From contig CALIRQ010000005.1 of assembly GCA_938042195.1 (NCBI GenBank), forward strand, positions 1 through 64,000: a stretch of DNA of 64,000 nt, read 5' to 3'. Positions 17,758-25,906 of this stretch are shown here, one piece after another; the first letter of the stretch is position 1, and the number at the start of each line of letters is the position of its first letter. The translations under genes and the position numbers were made by a program. Under the pieces are notes generated by a model. It saw nothing but the letters and a program-made list of their open reading frames with translations, made no database searches and had not been told where the DNA came from. Source of the stretch: an uncultured archaeon. Its GTDB lineage: Archaea > Thermoproteota > Bathyarchaeia > 40CM-2-53-6 > CALIRQ01.

Positions 17758-18573
17758 TCACTCCATCAATAGCTGCTTCGAGCGCTCCGTGGCCCTCAGG
17801 ACCGCATTGATGAGGGCTATGCGTATCTTGCCCTCCTCTAGTTGCAATATGCCCTCGATCGTGGCCCCGCCGGGCGTCGTGACCATATCCCTTAGCTTGG
17901 CCGGGTGCTCCTTCGTCTCCAACACCATCTTTGCCGCGCCGAAGGCCGTTTGAGCAGCGAGCAAAAGGGAAACCTCCCTGGGGAGGCCAACCTTGACCCC
18001 ACCCTCCGTCAGTGCCTCTATGACCATGTATATATAGGCTGGGCCGCTGCCGCTCAACCCAGTGACGGCGTTGAGGAGCTCCTCCTCGACCCTCACGACC
18101 TTCCCGAGGGCCCCGAATATCTCCTCCGCGATCCTCATGCCTTCATCGCCGACCTCATCGTTCCCGGCTATCGCCGTCATGCCCTCCCTGACCAATACGG
18201 CTGTATTGGTCATGGCCCTTATTATGGGGACCCTCTTCCTGAGGTTCTTCGCGATGAAGGCTATAGGAACCCCGGCCGCTATGGTTATTATCAAATGGTT
18301 TGGGGTCACCGCCTCCCTTATCTCCTCCAATAGCCCCTTGACTTGATTCGGCCTAACGGCTATTATTACGACGTCGCTATTCCGCACGAGCTCCGGATTG
18401 CTGGAGTAGCATTTTATCCCATGCTTTTCGGAAACAATCCTCCGCCTCTCCTCCTTCTCATCGCTCGCTGAGAGCATATCCTTCGATACCCTGCCATCCG
18501 ATAGGAGCCCGGCGATGAGGGCCTCCCCTATCTTCCCGGCCCCTATGATCCCGATGCGCTTATCTATGGCCAT
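17758..18573 (-). CDS. proC: Pyrroline-5-carboxylate reductase
   Basis: This NAD(P)H-dependent enzyme makes proline from pyrroline-5-carboxylate. The 271-residue protein has the Rossmann opening IGIIGAGKIGEALIAGLL, the central AGVPIAFIAKNL segment, an MTNTAVLVREGMTAIAGN block and the family signature LSGSGPAYIYMVIEALTEGG, with a conserved DMVTTPGGATIEGI near the end. Length is normal. It is transcribed divergently from the HD-like gene, with an AT box (ctttttat) just before its start. No other proline gene is nearby. Confidence 0.95.
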   Translation of the reverse strand: MAIDKRIGIIGAGKIGEALIAGLLSDGRVSKDMLSASDEKEERRRIVSEKHGIKCYSSNPELVRNSDVVIIAVRPNQVKGLLEEIREAVTPNHLIITIAAGVPIAFIAKNLRKRVPIIRAMTNTAVLVREGMTAIAGNDEVGDEGMRIAEEIFGALGKVVRVEEELLNAVTGLSGSGPAYIYMVIEALTEGGVKVGLPREVSLLLAAQTAFGAAKMVLETKEHPAKLRDMVTTPGGATIEGILQLEEGKIRIALINAVLRATERSKQLLME

Positions 18574-18651
18574 ACCGAGTCCTTAGGGACCTCTAGGGCC
18601 ATGGATAAAAAGGTGCCGATCCCACAAGATCAAATCGGAGCGAAAGCCCAA

Positions 18652-18660
18652 GGCTTTAAA
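18652..18660 (+). promoter_or_regulatory. TATA box of the HD-domain-like gene
   Basis: The box ctttaaatc lies about 45 bp before the TTG start at 18701, and a gtgagggg ribosome-binding stretch directly precedes the start. Confidence 0.5.
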
Positions 18661-18700
18661 TCCCGGGGTTAATGAGTGAAGGGGCATTTGGTGAGGGGCT

Positions 18701-19276
18701 TTGGACCTCGGATCCATCGTCGGTCTGGCGAGGGCCGTGGGCGAGATGAAGCGATTGAGGAGGGCGGGCTGGGCCAAGAAGCTCGGGATGCCCGAGCCGG
18801 AATCGGTCGCGGAGCATGCCTTCAGGGCGGCATTCTTGGCGATGGTCCTGAGCGATTTGGCGGGGCTCGATTCCGGGAAGGCCATGAGAATGGCCCTTTT
18901 GGACGACCTGCCGGAGGCGATCACGGGCGATCTGACCCCGGAGGAGAAGGCGAGGATGGGGGCGGAGGAAGCCTTGAGGAAGGAGGAGGAGGCCTTGGGG
19001 GAGATCCTCTCGAGCCTGCCGCCGCGCTTGAGGGATTTCTATCTGGGGCTTTGGAGGGAGGGCCAACGTGGCGAATCCCAGGAGGCCAGGCTGGTCAGGG
19101 ATGCGGATAAGCTCGAGATGGCGCTTCAAGCCTTCGAATATTGGGAGAGGGGATGGCCCCTCGAGGGATCGATCGAGTTCATGGAATCCGCCAAGGCCGG
19201 CATAAGGGATGGGCGGCTATCGGCCCTGGTCGAGGAACTCATCCATAAGGCGGGCCGCGATCCTAAGCGGTATTAA
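18701..19276 (+). CDS. HD-superfamily nucleotidase-like protein with altered HD pair
   Basis: This 191-residue protein is of the YfbR/HDDC2 type, which are metal-dependent 5'-deoxynucleotidases. The block ESVAEHAFRAAFLAMVLSD supplies the first histidine, and ALLDDLPEAITGDLTPEEK corresponds to the usual HD-x-x-E region, with a later RDADKLEMALQAFEY supplying the last aspartate. The histidine of the HD pair is replaced by aspartate (LDDL for the expected LHDL), a one-base difference (CAC to GAC). Activity may be changed or lost, or the base may be an error. The start is TTG; the 3' end overlaps the convergent radical SAM gene by 60 nt. Confidence 0.82.
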   Translation: MDLGSIVGLARAVGEMKRLRRAGWAKKLGMPEPESVAEHAFRAAFLAMVLSDLAGLDSGKAMRMALLDDLPEAITGDLTPEEKARMGAEEALRKEEEALGEILSSLPPRLRDFYLGLWREGQRGESQEARLVRDADKLEMALQAFEYWERGWPLEGSIEFMESAKAGIRDGRLSALVEELIHKAGRDPKRY

Positions 19277-20131
19277 ATGGGATCCATCGCAACTCCCGGC
19301 GCTCCCCAGCTCTGGGAACCCCTCCCTGCAGGTCGAGAAGGAGAGGCCGAGATCCTCCGAGAACTCCTTGACCATTAGCAGGAGATCCCTCCGGAGCACC
19401 TCGGGTAGGTATCTCTTCCCGCCCACGGCCATGCCCCCCTCGGCGTAAAGCCCCCTCAACCCCTTGGCCACCTCGGGGAAGGCCCTGAGGACCCTCCGGA
19501 GGTCATCCCATCTGGCCTTGTAGGTGGATGCGATTACATGCCTGCACCCGGCCCCTTCGGCGGCGGCAATCAGGCGCTTGAGCCCGCCCGGGTCGTCGTT
19601 GATGCCCGGTATTATCGGATCCACCCTAACCGAGCATGGGATTCCCCTCGAAGATAGCAGCCCCATGGCGCGAAGCCTCCGGGATGGGCTCGGGGCGAGG
19701 GGCTCGAGCCTCCGCGCGAGCCGATCGTCGATCGTCGATATGCTTATGCTGACGCTGCAATTGCCCTTGGCCAAAAGGTCGGAATCCCTGACCACCAGAT
19801 CGGACTTGGTTATCAAAAGGACCCTATGGCCCAATGGCAGTAGCCTCCCGAGGGCTGATCTGGTCAGCCCCCTCTCGGCCTCGATGGGCTGGTATGGGTC
19901 GGAGCTATTGGCCATGGAGATTAACGAGCCCGGCCTCAAGCGGGCCAGATCCCTCCCCAGCCTGGCCAAGAAATCGGCCTTCTCCCTGCATCTGAACCCA
20001 TCCGGGATGTAGGAGGTTATATAGCAATAGGCGCAGGAATGGCTGCAACCCACATAGGGCGAGAGGCTGTACTTCTTAGGGCATGTGCAAAGCGGATCCC
20101 CCCAAGGGTCGAACTTTGTTATCAGCCGCAA
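19217..20131 (-). CDS. Radical SAM protein of the spore photoproduct lyase-like family
   Basis: This protein of about 300 residues has the radical SAM cluster motif in GCSHSCAYCYITSY (C-x3-C-x2-C). The flanking sequence (ITKFDPWGDPLCTCPKKYSL, SLISMANSSDPYQPIE) matches the SPL-like family often annotated as a DNA repair photolyase (COG1533). The reaction is unknown for most of this family. The frame stays open upstream through the tRNA-Gly gene, but a minus-strand TATA box at 20185-20192 puts the transcript start near 20160, so TTG at 20131 is the likely start. Confidence 0.82.
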   Translation of the reverse strand: MRLITKFDPWGDPLCTCPKKYSLSPYVGCSHSCAYCYITSYIPDGFRCREKADFLARLGRDLARLRPGSLISMANSSDPYQPIEAERGLTRSALGRLLPLGHRVLLITKSDLVVRDSDLLAKGNCSVSISISTIDDRLARRLEPLAPSPSRRLRAMGLLSSRGIPCSVRVDPIIPGINDDPGGLKRLIAAAEGAGCRHVIASTYKARWDDLRRVLRAFPEVAKGLRGLYAEGGMAVGGKRYLPEVLRRDLLLMVKEFSEDLGLSFSTCREGFPELGSAGSCDGSHLIPLRIAARLMDEFLDQGR

Positions 20132-20184
20132 GGGCCGTCTCCCGGGCTGGGGCGATGGCCTGCCCGAAAGCGCCCGAGCCAAGA

Positions 20185-20192
20185 TTATATAT
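20185..20192. promoter_or_regulatory. Shared TATA box for tRNA-Gly and the radical SAM gene
   Basis: The sequence ttatatat reads atatataa on the other strand. It is about 30 bp before the 5' end of tRNA-Gly on the plus strand and about 55 bp before the TTG of the radical SAM gene on the minus strand. One box could therefore serve both divergent transcripts. Confidence 0.45.
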
Positions 20193-20222
20193 CGAAAACT
20201 GATAATAAATATGGGGATCGGC

Positions 20223-20314
20223 GCGGCCGTAGTCCAGCCTGGCCTAAGACGCTGGCCTCCCATCGCCAAGGGGGCGAGCCAGTAACCCGGGTTCGAATCC
20301 CGGCGGCCGCACCA
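20223..20314 (+). tRNA. tRNA-Gly(CCC) with a 14-nt intron
   Basis: The acceptor GCGGCCG pairs with CGGCCGC, followed by discriminator A and an encoded CCA (20312-20314). The T arm is CCGGG-TTCGAAT-CCCGG. The anticodon stem CTGGC/GCCAG encloses CTCCCA, then an intron at 20263-20276, then A. Splicing between positions 37 and 38 gives a seven-base loop CTCCCAA with anticodon CCC. The intron fits a compact bulge-helix-bulge: CTCC pairs with GGGG, with bulges CA^T and CG^A. CCC decodes the GGG codons that are frequent here. Confidence 0.93.
20263..20276 (+). other. Intron of tRNA-Gly
   Basis: Fourteen bases sit between tRNA positions 37 and 38, the canonical archaeal site. Both cuts fall after the second base of a three-base bulge across a four-base helix. 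Confidence 0.85.
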
Positions 20315-20640
20315 TTCCAGTCCAATCCCACGTACAAGTTCTGGGCAAGGCCCCATCTCCCCCGAGCTGGAATGGACCCCGCTGGGACTGGGGCCGAAAC
20401 CATTGGTAATACCCCTTGACCATTCCTCGGGGATTGGATTCCCTTCGGCCCGATGCTCAGGCCCGCGCAGAGGCATCCGGCGATGGGGCGATCCGTCCGC
20501 CGGGATCTTTTGATCCTCCGCGGCTCATGACCCTGCCTTAAGCCTGCTGGACTTCCTCGCGACCGGTTTGGATGGCCTCAGGGGCCGGGGACGGGGACCT
20601 CCGCCTCGGATGGCTCGACCCTCTCCGGCGGAGGAGGACA

Positions 20641-20856
20641 TTAGACCGGATCTTTCAGGCGGCTCCATTTTATCGTCACTAACCCAAAGAAGGGCCCGCC
20701 ATGGGCTGGGCGATGCCCCGGCGCCTCGCGCTGCCTGGTCTCGGGCAGGATCCAAAAGACCGGATCGCCATCCCCGATGCCCCATAGCCTCCTTATCCGC
20801 TCGGGAATAACAATCCTGCTCCGATTGTGACCCTCCTTCAACCTTTGGTAGCCCAT
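20641..20856 (-). CDS. AbrB/MazE-like DNA-binding domain protein
   Basis: This short protein of 71 residues contains RIVIPERIRRLWGIGDGDPV, the swapped-hairpin AbrB signature, after an EGHNRS lead. Such proteins act as antitoxins or local transcription regulators. It begins 19 nt inside the end of the SNF2 gene on the same strand, so it may be translated from the same mRNA. The C-terminal half (about residues 42-71) is not recognisable, and no toxin gene follows. Its G+C content matches the surroundings rather than the AT-richer SNF2 gene. Confidence 0.5.
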   Translation of the reverse strand: MGYQRLKEGHNRSRIVIPERIRRLWGIGDGDPVFWILPETRQREAPGHRPAHGGPFFGLVTIKWSRLKDPV

Positions 20857-23312
20857 GGATCCTCGAGCGGCTTGAGTATCTCCAAGAGCTCCTCCCTGGT
20901 CCATTGGATTTCATCCAGCGAGCCGGGAATGACCCTGCCTGATATCTCCCGCTTCTCCCCGATCAATCTATCTATCCTCTCCTCCAACGTTCCCAGGTTC
21001 AGGATTTTGTGGACGTAGACGGTCCTCGTCTGACCTATGCGATGGACCCTATCTGTCGCTTGATCCTCAACGGCCGGGTTCCACCATCTATCCAAGTGTA
21101 TCACATGGTTCGCCGCCGTGAGGGTTATCCCATGACCCGCCGCCCTCAGGCTTAACAGCGCGATGGAAGCTTTGCCTGCATTGAATCCATCGATCAGGAC
21201 CTGCCTATCCCTCGTCGATCCATCGATGCGTATGTAATCCATCGATTCCTCATTCACGAATTTCTCAAGAAGATCAAGGGTTCCCAGGAATTGGCTGAAT
21301 ATGGCGACGCTCTCCCCTTTATCGACTATCGTCTTGACCTTTTCCACGGCTATATCGAACTTCTCGCTCCTCCCGAGGATCGGCTCCTCCTTGACGCCCT
21401 CAATCAGGGCGGGATGGTCGCAAACTTGCTTTAACTTGGTGATTACCGCGAATATATTGGGCCTTGAGACCTCCCTCCCGAGCTCCAAATCCCTCCTGAT
21501 GGACGACGCCATCTCGATCATCTGCCCATAGAGGGATCTTTGCTCCTCGGTGAGCTCGCAGAAGTCCACTATTTCCACCTTCTCGGGGAGCTCCTTGGCC
21601 ACATCGCCCTTCAGACGCCTGAGGATGAAAGGCTTGATCCTCCTCGAGAGCGCCGGCGCTTCCTCCCCATTCAAGATCCGGTTTTCGAACATGGCCTTGA
21701 AGCCGTGATATGAGCCCAAATGCCCCTTCATTAGGAAATCGAAGATAGACCAAAGCTCCATCGGCCTGTTCTCGATTAGGGTGCCGCTCAGCACGAGCCT
21801 ATGGGCAGCGTTCAGCATCTTCGCAGATCTGGCGCGAAGCGTATTGGGATTCTTAATCGCGGTCCCCTCATCTAAAACTACGAAGAGGAATGGAATGGCC
21901 TTAAGGTGTTCGATATCCCTTACGAGCGTATCGTAGGTCGTCAGGAATATTATTGGATTCTTTGAGAATAATAGATGCCTGCTCCTGAAGGATCCAACAT
22001 ACTCGTAGACGACGGCTTTCGGAAAGGCTCTCTTCAACTCATTGTGCCAGAACCTAATCACGGATTTGGGGCAAACTATGAGGCTATGGGCCTTGCTTCC
22101 GTCCGCTTCATAGATCAATCGGATCGCAAGGGCAGCTTGCAATGTCTTCCCCAATCCCATGTCGTCTGCCAATATCCCATGGAGGTTGTGCTCGAAAAGC
22201 CAACTCAGCCAATGAACTCCCGCCCTTTGATAAGGTCTCAGGATTATTTTCGAGGAGAGAAGATCCTGTTCAACACCTTTTGGCAAGGGGAATGATGGGT
22301 TTAGCTTGAAATCTGTTATATTATCAAGGAATTTTCGATATTCCTCGGATACCTGTTTGATCCCACCGACTTTTTCAATGAACTCCTCCAACGAGGCAAA
22401 GCGCATGATCTCGACATTAAATCCCCCAGGGGATGGCGATGCTCCAATCGATTTAAGTTGGGTTTGAACATTTTCAATGGTGCGCTCATCCACTCTAATC
22501 CATGTAGTATCATCTACCTGAATGTAGGGATTCCCCTTGCAAAATATATCATGTGGCAATACATAGTTGCCCGCCTTATATTTCACATTGAACTCGAGCC
22601 ATCCCCTAGCACTTAAACCTATTTGAACGATCGGCTTGAACTTCTCTTCGATGACCTTTATCTTTGAAGCAGGCTCAGTTAACACTGCCTTAAAGTTGCT
22701 TAATAAGAGTACAAGATCCCTTTTGAAGAACTCCGGTATCTCATCAAGCCCTACGGTCTTTTCTCCTACCTCAATCCATTCCCTTATCTTCGGATCAATT
22801 TCCTGAGGATATGGATAAAAATGATTTTCGAATTGAATATAGGCTCCATCAGGAGTCGTTCTCATCTCCTTAAGCAGAACGACTCCACCGCCCATTGGTT
22901 TTTCATAGCCAACCTTTATGTGAAGCCCCTCCTTTGGATCGTAAGATATTTCAGCCTTGTGCATCATAGGCTTCTTGTGGATGATCAACTTGGAGCATCC
23001 TTCCCCTTCCACGATTCCCTTCTTTCTCAGGTATAGAAGGATCGATGGCCTCAATTCAAATTCGACGCTACCATCTGGAGAGACCTTGGGATTTGCTGAC
23101 CTTATGGCTAGGAGCTTTTCCAAATCCGCCCTCGATATCACGAAGTAAATGTTGTCCTTCTCATATCGAAATCCATAATTCCATAAATGTTCAATTTCCC
23201 TAATTTTCACTTCTTCATTCCCGGCAATCATATAGACCTCGGCCACCAACTTATCTTGATCCCCTAAATCCAAGAGGATCCTCAGCGGGGCTTCTACCAC
23301 TTGTTTTCCCAT
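20838..23312 (-). CDS. SNF2-family DNA translocase
   Basis: This SNF2 superfamily protein of about 824 residues has an N-terminal region of some 380 residues before the motor. That region resembles the SNF2-associated domain of bacterial homologues (segments GWLEFNVKYKAGNYVLP, TWIRVDERTIENV). Motor motifs are LRPYQRAGVHWL, ADDMGLGKTLQAALAI (Walker A), VVLDEGTAIKNPN (motif II, DEGT instead of the commoner DEAH or DEAQ), LVLSGTLIENR, and ATDRVHRIGQTRTVYVHK (motif VI). It overlaps the upstream membrane-anchored HhH gene by 19 nt. No nuclease or methylase is adjacent. Base composition is visibly AT-richer than the flanks, suggesting later acquisition. Confidence 0.88.
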   Translation of the reverse strand: MGKQVVEAPLRILLDLGDQDKLVAEVYMIAGNEEVKIREIEHLWNYGFRYEKDNIYFVISRADLEKLLAIRSANPKVSPDGSVEFELRPSILLYLRKKGIVEGEGCSKLIIHKKPMMHKAEISYDPKEGLHIKVGYEKPMGGGVVLLKEMRTTPDGAYIQFENHFYPYPQEIDPKIREWIEVGEKTVGLDEIPEFFKRDLVLLLSNFKAVLTEPASKIKVIEEKFKPIVQIGLSARGWLEFNVKYKAGNYVLPHDIFCKGNPYIQVDDTTWIRVDERTIENVQTQLKSIGASPSPGGFNVEIMRFASLEEFIEKVGGIKQVSEEYRKFLDNITDFKLNPSFPLPKGVEQDLLSSKIILRPYQRAGVHWLSWLFEHNLHGILADDMGLGKTLQAALAIRLIYEADGSKAHSLIVCPKSVIRFWHNELKRAFPKAVVYEYVGSFRSRHLLFSKNPIIFLTTYDTLVRDIEHLKAIPFLFVVLDEGTAIKNPNTLRARSAKMLNAAHRLVLSGTLIENRPMELWSIFDFLMKGHLGSYHGFKAMFENRILNGEEAPALSRRIKPFILRRLKGDVAKELPEKVEIVDFCELTEEQRSLYGQMIEMASSIRRDLELGREVSRPNIFAVITKLKQVCDHPALIEGVKEEPILGRSEKFDIAVEKVKTIVDKGESVAIFSQFLGTLDLLEKFVNEESMDYIRIDGSTRDRQVLIDGFNAGKASIALLSLRAAGHGITLTAANHVIHLDRWWNPAVEDQATDRVHRIGQTRTVYVHKILNLGTLEERIDRLIGEKREISGRVIPGSLDEIQWTREELLEILKPLEDPWATKG

Positions 23313-24100
23313 TCCTGTTCGCACTCCTCAATTAGGGATTTGAGCCAATCAGGCATCTTACCCCACTCGGGGAAGATCCCCATCAAATGTTCGGTCGCCC
23401 TCTTGGAGGCTTCCGCATTGCCGAGGTAGGCCTTGAAGAATGTCAACACGGTGACCGATGAGAGCCTATCGAGCTCGGCCAGGGCCTTACTCCTAAGATC
23501 GTGGAGGAGGTGGAGCTTCGTTTCAATATCGGCGATTTGCGACTTGAGGGGCGAGATGAGCTTTGAGTATTTTTCGATAAGCTCCCCCTTCCCAGGGAAA
23601 TCCCCCTGGAGGAGCTCCGGCAACCTTTCCTTGACCCTCCTAGCCCATCTGCTCACGGCTTGGGCCTTTTCTTCCCCAATTCCCCGCAAGCGCCAGCCGC
23701 TCGACCGCAAATATGGCAAATCTTCTAGGCTCTCGAGGGTACCGTCGAAGCAGCCCTTTATAATCCTCTCCTTTAATACAGGCCCGATGCCGGGCACTTC
23801 CCCGAGTCCTTCATCCACAATGTGTTTGATCAAATGAGCCCTTAAGGCATTTCGCAATTCGATCTCCATTTGTTTCTTTCTAGTAGCCAAGGAAGATCTT
23901 TGAAGCCCCAATTTGTTTAATTTAGCGTTTAAGATCGATAGGAGCTCCTTTAGGGCCTCCCTCTGAAGGGTCCCTCTGGATCCTTTATAATCGCTCCAAG
24001 ACCTGAATAACAACTTCAGTTCCGATTTGAAAATGAATATTAAAATGAATATTAAAATGATAGAAACGATCACAAACCCTAAGAATAGCGTCAGACTCAT
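23294..24100 (-). CDS. Membrane-anchored coiled-coil protein with two helix-hairpin-helix motifs
   Basis: This 268-residue protein has one N-terminal membrane helix (about residues 3-25), a helical segment, then two helix-hairpin-helix motifs around VPGIGPVLKERII and LRGIGEEKAQAV (about residues 100-150). A second long helical, probably coiled-coil stretch follows to the C-terminus (about 160-235). HhH pairs usually bind DNA without sequence preference. The anchor and the overlap with the SNF2 motor suggest a membrane-tethered DNA-handling complex. I do not recognise a named family. A TATA box (about 24130-24140) precedes the ATG closely. Confidence 0.7.
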   Translation of the reverse strand: MSLTLFLGFVIVSIILIFILIFIFKSELKLLFRSWSDYKGSRGTLQREALKELLSILNAKLNKLGLQRSSLATRKKQMEIELRNALRAHLIKHIVDEGLGEVPGIGPVLKERIIKGCFDGTLESLEDLPYLRSSGWRLRGIGEEKAQAVSRWARRVKERLPELLQGDFPGKGELIEKYSKLISPLKSQIADIETKLHLLHDLRSKALAELDRLSSVTVLTFFKAYLGNAEASKRATEHLMGIFPEWGKMPDWLKSLIEECEQEWENKW

Positions 24101-24293
24101 TCTTATTACTTTTCGAGATTGGCTTCAGAATTTAAAAATTTTGCTGTCTTAGGCTAGCCTTAAGCCCATCACTTCGCCGATGAGCCTCAATTAGGCTAAT
24201 ATATTCCAGCTGCCCGTGGAGGAAAGGCTCCGAGCCAGATCCCCTCGCTAATCCCTCCATCAGCCCGAGACCTTTGCATAGCGCCCGGGATTC

Positions 24294-24563
24294 TCAGCGA
24301 TCCCCGCCCCCGATTGCGAAGCTCACCAAAAAGGATCCATCGCCCGCCTCCTTCGCCCCCTCCACGGAGGCCGCGATCCCCCGCCTCCTAAGCTCGACCG
24401 CTAGGTCCTCGAACCATTCGCTAACCCCGCAGCTTTCGCAAAAAGGCCCGCGGAACCTGACCTTCAAATGGCCCCCCGATAGCTCCTCCAGCTCGGCGAT
24501 GGCCTCGGGGCTATGATACCTGTTGTATTCCTCTATCGTAGAGAGGATCGCTCCCTTATCCAT
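24294..24563 (-). CDS. Uncharacterised small cysteine-containing archaeal protein
   Basis: This 89-residue protein has a helical start (STIEEYNRYHSPEAIAELEE), a strand-rich middle (LKVRFRGPFCESCGVSEWFE) and an EWFEDLAVELRRRG helix. The CESCGVSEWFEDL block looks like a conserved metal or redox site known from unnamed archaeal proteins. No function can be given. ATG at 24561-24563 fits a TATA-like gttttatagg stretch at about 24592-24600 on the minus strand. It diverges from the phosphoribosyltransferase operon. Confidence 0.65.
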   Translation of the reverse strand: MDKGAILSTIEEYNRYHSPEAIAELEELSGGHLKVRFRGPFCESCGVSEWFEDLAVELRRRGIAASVEGAKEAGDGSFLVSFAIGGGDR

Positions 24564-24665
24564 CCCGATCCCCTCGAGGCTTGCAATCACTCCTATAAAA
24601 CCTCGCCGGGGCTGCTGGGGCAATCGCTTATATTCCCCCTCCCCAATGCGCTCGCCAGGAGCGCC

Positions 24666-25367
24666 TTGTTCCCAAACGTTGTTGAGGAGCGATCCTATAG
24701 GGACAGGGTTCGAATATTCGAGGATAGGGCGCACGCGGGCGAGCTCTTGGCCTTGAGGCTGCGAAAATATTCGGGCCTTCCGAACGCGATACTCTTGGCG
24801 ATACCTTCCGGCGGCATCCCGGTCGCATTCGCCATCGCCCGGGCCCTGGGGATCCCGCTCGACGTGGCGGTGGCGAGGAAGGTTCAGATCCCTTGGAACT
24901 CGGAGGCGGGGTTCGGGGCGGTGGCTTGGGATGGGGAAACGGTCTTGAACGAGCCGCTCATGGAGCGCTTGCGCCTCGGCCGAGCCGCCGTTGAGGAGGC
25001 AATCTCCATGGCCAAGGGGATCGTCGAGGATAGGTTTAGGAGGTTCAGGGGGGATAGGCCTTTCCCGGATCTAAGGGAGAGGATCGCCATCTTGATCGAC
25101 GATGGATTGGCCTCGGGATTCACGATGCTGGCGGCCATCAGATCGGTCCGGAAGCTGGGCCCGAAGGCCGTGGTGGTGGCCGCGCCGACCGCCTCCCGGG
25201 ATGCGATCGCCCTATTGGCGCCGGAGGTGGATGAGCTAATTTGCCTCAATATCAGGGGCGGCCCGATATTCGCGGTCGCAGACGCATATCGATCTTGGCG
25301 CGACGTTTCCGATGAGGAGGCGCTCGGGGCCTTGGAACGCGCGCGGCGGGAGGGGATCGCCATATGA
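24666..25367 (+). CDS. Phosphoribosyltransferase-domain protein (COG1926-like)
   Basis: This protein of about 233 residues is in the predicted phosphoribosyltransferase family that acts on an unknown base or is a PRPP-binding regulator. LLAIPSGGIPVAFAIARALG and IAILIDDGLASGFTMLAAI (the PRPP loop, with DDG in place of the usual DD-T) are visible, as is the VVAAPTASRDAIALL segment. TTG at 24666 is preferred; it follows a TATA-like run at about 24628. Its stop overlaps the LOG-like gene by 4 nt, beginning a run of four overlapping genes. Confidence 0.78.
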   Translation: MFPNVVEERSYRDRVRIFEDRAHAGELLALRLRKYSGLPNAILLAIPSGGIPVAFAIARALGIPLDVAVARKVQIPWNSEAGFGAVAWDGETVLNEPLMERLRLGRAAVEEAISMAKGIVEDRFRRFRGDRPFPDLRERIAILIDDGLASGFTMLAAIRSVRKLGPKAVVVAAPTASRDAIALLAPEVDELICLNIRGGPIFAVADAYRSWRDVSDEEALGALERARREGIAI

Positions 25368-25906
25368 GGCAGATCGCCGTGATAGGAAGCGGGGGCCCGA
25401 TCCCGGAGGAGGTCCGCGCGATGGCGGAGGAGCTTGGTCGGGCCATAGCCCGATCCGGCGCCGTCCTGATAACAGGGGGAAGGGGGGGCGTCATGGAGGC
25501 GGCTTGCAAGGGGGCCAAGGAGGCCGGGGGCCTAACGATCGGGATCCTGCCGGGGCCGGACGGGCGCGATGCCAACCCCTACGTCGACATAGCGATCGTA
25601 ACTGGCATGGGGGATGCGAGGAACGTCATCAACGTCAGGTCGGCCGATGCCGTGATCATTGTCCACGGGGGCGCCGGGACGCTCTCCGAGGTCGGCTTGG
25701 CCCTTAAGGCCGGGAAAAGGGTCATAGCCATCAAGCCCTCCGGAGGTGTCGCGGAGCTCGTCGCCGGATTGGCCGTAGGCGGGGTGGGGGTTACCCCAGC
25801 GGGCTCCGTGGAGGAGGCGATCGAGTTGGCCTTTGGAAGGCCCGAAGCAGGCCCTGAGGAGCGCCATGGGGCATCGAGGGAGCGGGTTGGGGATGGGGAT
25901 CGCTGA
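25364..25906 (+). CDS. LOG-like nucleotide-binding protein
   Basis: This 180-residue Rossmann-like protein is of the LOG/TIGR00725 group. Members include cytokinin nucleotide phosphoribohydrolases, which split the N-glycosidic bond of nucleoside monophosphates. The PGGxGT-type motif appears as HGGAGTLSEVGLAL, with a GGRGGVMEAACKGAKEAGG block and ARNVINVRSAD between. The last 20 residues read through into the sirtuin gene's start region and look non-conserved. It overlaps the upstream phosphoribosyltransferase by 4 nt and the sirtuin by 14 nt. Confidence 0.82.
   Translation: MRQIAVIGSGGPIPEEVRAMAEELGRAIARSGAVLITGGRGGVMEAACKGAKEAGGLTIGILPGPDGRDANPYVDIAIVTGMGDARNVINVRSADAVIIVHGGAGTLSEVGLALKAGKRVIAIKPSGGVAELVAGLAVGGVGVTPAGSVEEAIELAFGRPEAGPEERHGASRERVGDGDR

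Noticed and set aside
24200-24290. Possible RNase P RNA fragment (gtggaggaaaggctcc)
   Set aside because: Only a loose match to the conserved gaggaaagtcc box; no second conserved region or pairing found.
24690-24725. tRNA T-arm-like sequence (gggttcgaatattcg)
   Set aside because: It lies within the phosphoribosyltransferase coding frame and no acceptor or anticodon arm can be folded around it.
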